From UBA1563 sp037440065 (lineage in GTDB: Bacteria; Bacteroidota; Ignavibacteria; Ignavibacteriales; Ignavibacteriaceae): a stretch of DNA of 64,000 nt. The stretch is from contig JBBIUV010000019.1 of the NCBI GenBank assembly GCA_037440065.1, positions 124,001-188,000 of the forward strand, given 5' to 3'. Every line of letters begins with the position of its first letter. Position 1 is the stretch's first letter. Below are positions 58,169-64,000 of the stretch, one piece after another. The position numbers were made by a program, and so were the translations under genes. The notes beneath the pieces were generated by a model. That model did not search any database. It saw only the letters and a program-made list of their open reading frames with translations, and had not been told where the DNA came from.

Positions 58169-59017
58169 GTGCTCAGAAAAATTATCCAAATAGAAGAAGA
58201 AAAGTGCGATGGTTGCGGAGAGTGTGTTCCAAATTGCCATGAAGGCGCTCTCCAAATTATTGACGGCAAAGCAAGATTGATTTCTGATCTTTTTTGCGAT
58301 GGACTAGGTGCTTGCCTTGGTCATTGTCCGCAAAATGCAATTACCGTTATCGAACGCGAAGCAGAACCATACGATGAAAAGAAAGTTATGGAGTACATTG
58401 TTAAAGGCGGCGATAATGTTATTAAGGCGCATCTTCTTCATTTAAAAGAACATAAAGAATTTGATTTATTGACTCAGGCTTTGGATTATTTAAATGATTC
58501 TGGAATTGAAAATCCTATGTTAAAAGAAATTGGCGAAAATGAAAAACCTAAAACTTGCGGTTGTCCCGGTTCAAAAGAAATGAGTTTTATCCAACAGGAA
58601 GATGAAAATGATTTGGAAGAAGATGGAAAAAGAATTTCCCATTTACGGCAATGGCCTGTACAGCTTCATTTAATTTCTCCAAACGCGGGCTTTTTTAAAA
58701 ATGCTGATTTGCTTTTAGCTGCTGATTGCGTACCGATAGCCTATCCAGATTTTCATAAAGATTTTTTACAAGGGAAAAGTATTGCCATCGCTTGTCCAAA
58801 GCTTGATTCCAACAAACAAATCTATTTGCAAAAATTAGTGCAGATGATAAGCGAAGCAAAAATAAATTCAATAACTGTGGTAATAATGCAGGTTCCTTGT
58901 TGCGGAGGATTGTTTCAATTAGCAATGCAAGCTGTAGAACAAGCTGGACGGGAAATCCCGGTTAAAGTTGTTGTAGTAGGAATTCATGGTGAAATTTTAC
59001 AAGAAGAAACAGTCTAA
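58169..59017 (+). CDS. 2[4Fe-4S] ferredoxin-domain protein with cysteine-rich C-terminal part
   Basis: A 282-residue protein starting at GTG (58169) with GGAG 5 bases upstream. The first ~70 residues form a 2[4Fe-4S] ferredoxin: CDGCGECVPNC and CDGLGACLGHCP. Later come CGCPGSKEMSF near residue 130, LRQWPVQLHLISPNAGFF, ADCVPIAYPDFH, IACPKLDSN and VPCCGGL near residue 250, features of a family that couples such a ferredoxin with a redox domain in anaerobes. It likely shuttles electrons in the cytoplasm; its partner is unknown. The gene stands alone between a terminator and the convergent RNA methyltransferase. Confidence 0.8.
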   Translation: MLRKIIQIEEEKCDGCGECVPNCHEGALQIIDGKARLISDLFCDGLGACLGHCPQNAITVIEREAEPYDEKKVMEYIVKGGDNVIKAHLLHLKEHKEFDLLTQALDYLNDSGIENPMLKEIGENEKPKTCGCPGSKEMSFIQQEDENDLEEDGKRISHLRQWPVQLHLISPNAGFFKNADLLLAADCVPIAYPDFHKDFLQGKSIAIACPKLDSNKQIYLQKLVQMISEAKINSITVVIMQVPCCGGLFQLAMQAVEQAGREIPVKVVVVGIHGEILQEETV

Positions 59018-59060
59018 GTTTATAAAATTACTTTGACGTTATTTAATCTTGTTCGAAATT

Positions 59061-60485
59061 TTAATACTCAATTTCTTGTGTTCGCTTTGAGCGGGGATAA
59101 CGACTCTTCAATCCTTCAACAGAGATTCCCCCGGTGCCGAGAATTTTATTTCTGAATTTTACTACCGCTTGTCCTTTAAAAGGAAAATCTTTTTTGATAG
59201 TTCCACCATCAAGATATTTTTTTAATTCCTCGTTGCTTAAAAGCTCAACAACGCTTTTATGAATTTCGTTTTGGAGAATTTCAGCTGCTTGTGTGTGTAA
59301 AATTAGATTCCCATATTTATCAATGTTTGCAAACTTAGTCCCGATTCTTTCAAACATCATCAAGTTTTCTTCGTCCCAATCTTCAGTTATAAAGAAGATG
59401 TCGTTTCCCTTCTGAAGATATTTATACCGATCGAAAACATTTTTCTGAATTCCAAAAATATCGGTAAGAATATCAAGTTGTTTTGTCAACTTTCTTGCAG
59501 GGAGAAAAGTGAATGGACGTCTTTTTCTTTCAGCGGGATTTTCAACTTCAATTTCATCTTCTTTGAGAATCTTAACAACAAAAAATCCCTCTGAATTCAC
59601 TTCCCAGGGAACTATTCTTTTTGCGTTCTGAATTGATTCATCAAGTTTAAGCTCATGCAATTGCGTAAACGCATTGTGAGAGTGAATAGGAAGAGTAAAC
59701 GGTAAAAGTTTTATGGGAAACTTCTTCAGCAGTTTATCAATTACAAATTCATTTTCTTCAATGGAAAGCGTGCATGTTGAATAAACAATTTCACCACCGA
59801 TCTTCGCCATCTTTAAAGCTGAAAGAAGCAACCGGTATTGAAGTTCGCTTAATTGCTCAGCTTTTTCTTTCGTCCACCAGTTGCTCACCTCATTCTTCTT
59901 TTGCATAATGCCTAAACCGCTGCAAGGGGCATCAACTAAAATTTTATCGAAATGATTATGAAAAAAACGGCTCAGCACTTCACCTTTTGAGTGGATAACT
60001 CCTGCATTAACGACGTTCATTCTTTCAAGATTGAAAACGAGTGTTTTTAATCTATCAAGTTGAATTTCATTTACCAGCAGTGTTCCCTTGTTCTGCATCA
60101 TCGCAGCAATCTGTGTTGTTTTGGATCCGGGGGCGGAACACAAATCCAAAACTTTATCAGTTGGCTGGGGATTTAAAACAAGCGGTGGAATCATCGACGA
60201 CAAACTTTGAATATAATATTCGCCGATGCTGTGCTCTAACGTTTTTCCAATAAGAGTTTTATCACCAACAACTTTTAGCGCATCCTGAATTTCACAAAGC
60301 TCTTCTGTCGCAATTCCGTAATTCGATAATAGATCATTTTGTACTTCATCGCGATTTATCTTAATGCTGTTGCTGCGTAGGTAAACTGCCGGTTCATCTT
60401 CTAAATATTTGCCGCAGTGTTCAACCGCATCACTTCCGAAAAGATCGGTGAGGTAATCGGAAATTTTGTCGCTTATGGGAATCAT
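59061..60485 (-). CDS. RNA m5C methyltransferase (RsmB/RsmF/NOP2-Sun family)
   Basis: A 474-residue SAM enzyme that methylates cytosine-5 in RNA. SAM-binding VLDLCSAPGSKTTQIA near residue 112, active site DAPCSGLG (PC-S) near 187 and the second cysteine in YSTCTLSIEENE near 239. The first ~95 residues are an N-terminal domain. The C-terminal ~180 residues, with RPFTFLPARK and GQAVVKFRNKILGTGGISVEGLKSRYPRS (in pieces), are a PUA-like region as in RsmF/YebU. The length fits RsmF, which modifies 16S rRNA. The target base cannot be read from sequence. Confidence 0.88.
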   Translation of the reverse strand: MIPISDKISDYLTDLFGSDAVEHCGKYLEDEPAVYLRSNSIKINRDEVQNDLLSNYGIATEELCEIQDALKVVGDKTLIGKTLEHSIGEYYIQSLSSMIPPLVLNPQPTDKVLDLCSAPGSKTTQIAAMMQNKGTLLVNEIQLDRLKTLVFNLERMNVVNAGVIHSKGEVLSRFFHNHFDKILVDAPCSGLGIMQKKNEVSNWWTKEKAEQLSELQYRLLLSALKMAKIGGEIVYSTCTLSIEENEFVIDKLLKKFPIKLLPFTLPIHSHNAFTQLHELKLDESIQNAKRIVPWEVNSEGFFVVKILKEDEIEVENPAERKRRPFTFLPARKLTKQLDILTDIFGIQKNVFDRYKYLQKGNDIFFITEDWDEENLMMFERIGTKFANIDKYGNLILHTQAAEILQNEIHKSVVELLSNEELKKYLDGGTIKKDFPFKGQAVVKFRNKILGTGGISVEGLKSRYPRSKRTQEIEY

Positions 60486-60490
60486 TGTAA

Positions 60491-60922
60491 TTAGTAGCGA
60501 ACGAGATTTAGGATCAGCAAAATTTCGTTCATCATTAGCAAAGAATTTTTTCCTTCCGGAAAAGCTTTCTTATAAAGAGAAACAATTTCCTTCATAATCG
60601 AATCAAGATATTTTTCGTATTGTAAAACTGCTTGTTTTATCCCTTCTTCATTTACCGGAATATTTATTTCGGCAACTTTTTTTCTGCTCGCGTAAATAAG
60701 ATATTTGGCTTCGTTGTAAGTTGATGCTTGATAAACAACTTTGCGGTCGGCGGAAAGAATTTCATAACTTCCGAAGAACTCTTCCCCCATAATTAAAATT
60801 TTTGCCGGAACAGAAATGGTTTTTACTTCAAGCGAAGAAACAAACTCATCAGGAAAGATTTTTATTCCTTTCTTTGTCAAAGTTTCAACGGTCTTTGTGA
60901 TGAATTCTTTTTCTGTTTGCAT
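60491..60922 (-). CDS. Conserved hypothetical protein
   Basis: A 143-residue cytoplasmic protein with no signal peptide or membrane helix. The ATG at 60922 is preferred to a TTG 21 bases earlier. It has an N-terminal charged helix (TEKEFITKTVETLTKKG), a central beta-rich part (EVKTISVPAKILIMGEEFFGSYEILSADRKVV, in pieces), and a C-terminal helical part with several Leu and Met. No family is recognised. It lies 5 bases upstream of the methyltransferase gene on the same strand, so an operon link is likely. Confidence 0.6.
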   Translation of the reverse strand: MQTEKEFITKTVETLTKKGIKIFPDEFVSSLEVKTISVPAKILIMGEEFFGSYEILSADRKVVYQASTYNEAKYLIYASRKKVAEINIPVNEEGIKQAVLQYEKYLDSIMKEIVSLYKKAFPEGKNSLLMMNEILLILNLVRY

Positions 60923-60986
60923 CGGGAAGTTTGTTTGTAACAAGCGAAATGGAAATTAAGTGAATGAAGAATCTATTTTTGAGCAC

Positions 60987-62027
60987 TTAAGATTTTTTTA
61001 ACTGTTCGGTTATTTCAGCAACTTTGTTTTCGAGTTCTTTTATGCGTTTTGCGTAATCTTCTAAATTTCTTACGTGCCCTTCTTGTCTAAAAGCTTCTCT
61101 AATTTCTTTTAATGGAGCGCCGAAATATGTGCCTGGTTTAGTTACTGATTTTGAAACGCCAGACTGTGCGCCAATCATGACTTTGTCGGTTATTTCAAGA
61201 TGCCCTGCAAGACCAACTTGTCCGCCGAAGACACAATATTTACCAACTTTTGTGCTTCCGGAAATTCCGCATTGACCCGAAATTGCAGTGTGTTCGCCAA
61301 CGACAACATTGTGAGCGATCTGAACGAGATTGTCAATCTTTGTTCCTTGCTTAATTATGGTTGAACCAAAAGTGGCGCGGTCAACGGAAACGTTAGAGCC
61401 GAGTTCAACATCATCTTCAATAACCACATTTCCAACTTGCGGTATTTTAACATAGGCGCCGTTTTCCATCGTGTAACCAAATCCATCAGAACCGATTACG
61501 GTACCGGAATGAATTATAACATGTTTTCCAATTTTGCTTTCTTCGCGAACGCTTACATTTTGAAAAAGAAGTGAGTCGTCTCCAACTTCAACATTTTCGA
61601 GTAAGGCTGTGTTGTGAAAAATTTTAACATTCTTTCCGATCTTGCAACCGGCAGAGATAACAACATTTTTTCCGATCGCACAATTTTCTCCAAGTGTAGC
61701 AGAAGGATGAATGAACGCGGTTGTATCAATTCCTTCCAACGGAAATTTCGGCGCAAGGTAAGTACTGATGATTTTGAAGAAAGCTTTGTTTGGATCAGCA
61801 ACTTCAAGATAAGTAATATCGTTCCGTGTTTTTTTGAATTCTGGTTTTACTAAAATTGCGGAGGCTTTTGTTGCAGAAAAATATTTTTCGTATTGAGACA
61901 AGTAAAGGAAGGTTAATTCACCTTCCTTGGCTTCTTCAATTTTTGCAATACCGGAAATGAAGAGATTATCGTCTCCTACAATTTTGGCGTTGGTAAGTGA
62001 TGCTATATCCGCAATCGATAATTTCAT
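60987..62027 (-). CDS. lpxD: UDP-3-O-acylglucosamine N-acyltransferase
   Basis: A 346-residue lipid A enzyme that adds the second hydroxyacyl chain from acyl-ACP to UDP-3-O-acylglucosamine. N-terminal domain (about 1-95) with LTFLYLSQYEKYF; then left-handed beta-helix hexapeptides (about 105-290), e.g. IHPSATLGENCAIGKNVVISAGCKIGKNVKI (in pieces), VGDDSLLFQNVSVREESKIGKHVIIHSGTVIGSDGFGY (signature). The catalytic His is in IAHNVVVGEH; a C-terminal helix follows. It marks the cell as an LPS maker. The start shares its A with the ompH stop (TAATG). Confidence 0.96.
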   Translation of the reverse strand: MKLSIADIASLTNAKIVGDDNLFISGIAKIEEAKEGELTFLYLSQYEKYFSATKASAILVKPEFKKTRNDITYLEVADPNKAFFKIISTYLAPKFPLEGIDTTAFIHPSATLGENCAIGKNVVISAGCKIGKNVKIFHNTALLENVEVGDDSLLFQNVSVREESKIGKHVIIHSGTVIGSDGFGYTMENGAYVKIPQVGNVVIEDDVELGSNVSVDRATFGSTIIKQGTKIDNLVQIAHNVVVGEHTAISGQCGISGSTKVGKYCVFGGQVGLAGHLEITDKVMIGAQSGVSKSVTKPGTYFGAPLKEIREAFRQEGHVRNLEDYAKRIKELENKVAEITEQLKKS

Positions 62028-62539
62028 TATTTTAATTTTTCGAGAACAAGGTTTGTGATGTCATATTTTTCTTTCGCGAATAACATTAAAATTTGCCCGC
62101 TGCGGTCGAATACGTAATCATAATCTTCATCTGTTGCAACTTGTTTGATAGCCGTGAATAATCTATTCTGAACAGGCTTCATCAGTTCATCTTGTTTTTG
62201 GAAAAGTTCACCGCTTGTACCAAATTTTTTCTCACGGTATTCAGTGATCTTCTGTTCCATTTTCATCAAGTCGCTTTCTGTTTCTGCGCGGGTTTGATCA
62301 GACATGATGAGTTTTCGTTTTTCGTAATCATCGAATTTTGTTTTCCAATCGCTTTCAAGTTTTTTTAATTCGGTTTGCCACTCTTGAATGATCTGATCAA
62401 GCTGCTGGCGAGCATCCTGCGCATCAGGAAGTTTTTCCATAATGGCGTCGGAATCAACATAACCTATTTTCAACTGCGAAAAGGAGACCGAGAAAATGCC
62501 GAAGAAAATAAACAGACTGAAAATTATTTTTGCTTTCAT
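62027..62539 (-). CDS. OmpH/Skp family chaperone, copy 2
   Basis: A 170-residue periplasmic chaperone. The ATG at 62539 yields a normal signal peptide (MKAKIIFSLFIFFGIFSVSFSQ); the frame could extend 30 bases further without a better ribosome binding site. LKIGYVDSDAIMEKLPDAQDARQQLDQII is the Skp start, then a long coiled coil (about residues 45-135), then DEDYDYVFDRSGQILMLFAKEKYDITNLVLEKL. Skp keeps unfolded outer-membrane proteins soluble before BamA. The stop and the lpxD start share an A. Confidence 0.9.
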   Translation of the reverse strand: MKAKIIFSLFIFFGIFSVSFSQLKIGYVDSDAIMEKLPDAQDARQQLDQIIQEWQTELKKLESDWKTKFDDYEKRKLIMSDQTRAETESDLMKMEQKITEYREKKFGTSGELFQKQDELMKPVQNRLFTAIKQVATDEDYDYVFDRSGQILMLFAKEKYDITNLVLEKLK

Positions 62540-62630
62540 AAAAAACCTTGTTTTAAATTCAAATCCCAATCAACAAAAAACAAATTCCAAAGATCAAATT
62601 TTAGATTTAATCTTTGGAATTTAGTAATCT

Positions 62631-63164
62631 CTATTTTCCTCTTTTTAATTTGTCGAGGACTTTGTAAGTGATTTCATAAGCTGAATCAGCATAAAGTAGA
62701 ATAGCTGCTTGTTCTGTTTTATCAAAAACAAACTGCATACCTTCTTCTTTGGCAACAGTTTCAATTGTCTTTAAGACTTTTTCTTTTACCGGTTTTAGAA
62801 GTTCTTCTTGTTTCTGGTAAACTTCACCCGTGCCTGTTGCAAATTTTGATCTTCTGAACTCTTCAACCATTTGTTGCTGTGCAACTAATTTTTGTTGAAT
62901 ATCATTCTTTTGAGCTTCTTTCATTGTAGCGGCTTGTTTTTGATAATTAGCATAAGCTTCTTGAAACGATTGTCCCATACTATCTAGTTGAGCATTCCAC
63001 TTTTGAATTAATGCGTCTAAATCGCCCTGAGCTTTAATTGCTTCCGGAAGTTGTTTAAGAATAATTTCCGAATCAACAAAACCAAGTTTAATTGTAGCCG
63101 GTGTTTGTGCAAATGAACTTGCCGCAAAGATGAACAATGCAAAGATTAAAAAATAACGTTTCAC
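62631..63164 (-). CDS. OmpH/Skp family chaperone, copy 1
   Basis: A 177-residue paralogue of the next gene: signal peptide MKRYFLIFALFIFAASSFAQ, then IKLGFVDSEIILKQLPEAIKAQGDLDALI, a glutamine-rich coiled coil (about 50-135) and EGMQFVFDKTEQAAILLYADSAYEITYKVLDKLKR. The order bamA-ompH-ompH-lpxD is the conserved arrangement of envelope-assembly genes in Bacteroidota and relatives. The two copies have diverged in the coil, so they may form a mixed trimer or serve different clients (inference). Confidence 0.9.
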   Translation of the reverse strand: MKRYFLIFALFIFAASSFAQTPATIKLGFVDSEIILKQLPEAIKAQGDLDALIQKWNAQLDSMGQSFQEAYANYQKQAATMKEAQKNDIQQKLVAQQQMVEEFRRSKFATGTGEVYQKQEELLKPVKEKVLKTIETVAKEEGMQFVFDKTEQAAILLYADSAYEITYKVLDKLKRGK

Positions 63165-63205
63165 TCTGTATCCTTTTTATTTATTTATAATTGAAAAATA
63201 ACTAA

Positions 63206-64000
63206 TTAAAAACCTTTTCCGAACTGGAAGTGGAAAACCCACGAAGGATCTTTTCCATCAACCGCTTTTCTATCAAAACCGTAACCAAGATCGAAACCGA
63301 TCAATCCAATCGGATTGATCATAATACGTGCCCCCACACCGACTGAACGCCGGAGATTGAACGCCTGTGTGGCATCAATACTTTCAAACACATTTCCGGC
63401 TTCAGCAAAGGTTAATAAGTAAAGTGGAATTGGTTCAAGCGCAACGGCGAATCTTAATTCAGCAGTATAACGAAGAGAAACTTTTCCGCCGTAAACTTCA
63501 CCGGTTTTGTTGATCGGTCCGATAGAACGATCTTCATATCCGCGCAAAGGAGTTGTTGCAATAATTAATCCGTTTCCACCCATATAGAAATATTCAAATG
63601 GTTGTATCGGAGTTCCTTTTTTTAACTCTTCCAAATATCCTAAATCAGCTGAAGAAAATAAAACGAACCGGCTTGTTCCGAATAAGCGTTTGTACCACTC
63701 TGCTTTGAAATTAATTTTGTAGTAATCAACATCTCCCGGAAGAAACGGACCACCGGATATTTCTGCATCTAATCCAACCGAAGAACCGATTGATGGGAAG
63801 ATCGGATTATCAACATTTTTTCTTGAGATACTAGCACCAAGCGTGAACTGTTGTGTCTTTCCTTCACGGTAATAACTGCCGCCGTTAATAACGTTGTTCG
63901 ATTGATATCTGAAAGTTCCTTGTGTGTAAAAATAATCATCAGGCCATTTCAATCTTCTACCAACACGAACACTTGCGCCGGACTGTCTTAAATCGTAAAT
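63206..64000 (-). CDS. bamA: Outer-membrane assembly protein BamA (N-terminal part beyond window)
   Basis: The last ~265 residues of BamA. The frame stays open to base 64000 (a TTG at 63952 is an internal Leu codon), so the gene starts beyond the window. The visible part is the C-terminal beta barrel: VGRRLKWPDDYFYTQGTFRYQ, GASISRKNVDNPIFPSIGSSVGLDAEISGG (in pieces), PLRGYEDRSIGP with the loop 6 RGYED motif near the middle, and the end WVFHFQFGKGF with the terminal Phe. BamA inserts beta-barrel proteins into the outer membrane. The two OmpH chaperones follow at once. Confidence 0.93.
   Translation of the reverse strand: MYDLRQSGASVRVGRRLKWPDDYFYTQGTFRYQSNNVINGGSYYREGKTQQFTLGASISRKNVDNPIFPSIGSSVGLDAEISGGPFLPGDVDYYKINFKAEWYKRLFGTSRFVLFSSADLGYLEELKKGTPIQPFEYFYMGGNGLIIATTPLRGYEDRSIGPINKTGEVYGGKVSLRYTAELRFAVALEPIPLYLLTFAEAGNVFESIDATQAFNLRRSVGVGARIMINPIGLIGFDLGYGFDRKAVDGKDPSWVFHFQFGKGF

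Noticed and set aside
1..64000. Search for tRNA, rRNA, insertion sequences, integrases, prophage genes and toxin-antitoxin pairs.
   Set aside because: None was recognised. All intergenic gaps but one are under 300 bases, and no transposase-like protein or terminal repeat pair is present.

Overview
The window looks like chromosomal DNA from a Gram-negative, AT-rich member of the Bacteroidota/Chlorobiota/Ignavibacteriota group, most likely Ignavibacteria-like. The grounds are: two secreted proteins ending in a type A (Por/T9SS) sorting domain with the NYPNPFNPST signature; TonB, BamA, two OmpH/Skp chaperones and LpxD, showing an outer membrane with LPS; several protein families typical of Bacteroidota (DUF3078, DUF3109, the TonB / periplasmic-binding-protein / TPR operon); and recurrent promoter-like sites of the form TTGaca-N17-TAnnTTTG. 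No rRNA, tRNA, CRISPR array, insertion sequence, prophage or integrase was seen. Gene density is high and the content is mainly housekeeping with some secreted and regulatory modules.

Layout. 1-5020: the 3' part of a TonB energy-transduction operon (two TonB proteins, a small membrane protein, a PstS-like lipoprotein, a TPR protein) followed by a PsbP-like lipoprotein. 5050-6280: a bacillithiol-linked YtxJ protein and a CDF metal exporter. 6480-12400: PEP carboxylase, then rseP and dxr convergent to it, and a small membrane protein. 12540-15120: a MarR-controlled redox set (YceI, pirin, nitroreductase, marR) with two identical operators. 15130-23550: secreted proteins (choice-of-anchor-V-like, a 1082-residue BNR-repeat protein, a T9SS-tagged esterase) interspersed with nitronate monooxygenase, PPK2 and MntP. 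23570-29405: exported rubrerythrin, DUF2231, a TSGGD-repeat protein, VOC, HAD, DUF1579, AlaX, a thioredoxin-like lipoprotein and MsrA. 29480-34270: hslVU and the DUF3109-rpoN-methyltransferase operon. 34380-40840: an SDR, a giant lamin-tail-domain protein, DUF2203, HAD and a K+ channel. 40950-43830: an active/inactive M16 peptidase pair. 44029-48770: a regulatory island (two paralogous membrane proteins, a winged-helix regulator, a TPR protein, a TonB-dependent receptor). 48790-53590: DUF3078, a ROF-like protein, an EVE protein, an Nramp-USP fusion, Nfu and an alkyltransferase. 53610-59017: TrpB2, MFS, TpiA, an anti-sigma-like lipoprotein and an Fe-S protein. 59060-64000: an RNA m5C methyltransferase and the bamA-ompH-ompH-lpxD envelope cluster, with bamA running off the end.

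Most noteworthy is the 44-48.7 kb island. A conserved site, CTTTGT-N5-AAAGTACTTTAT, lies directly behind a strong promoter of the membrane-protein/regulator operon and again in front of the TPR/TonB-receptor operon. This suggests one winged-helix regulator governing two adjacent transcription units. A second clear regulatory signal is the 18-bp palindrome TATTTTAAGTTTAAAATA, present unchanged in front of both marR and the nitroreductase; at marR it overlaps the -10 element. Functions are inferred by reading translated sequences and recalling family motifs; no database search was run.
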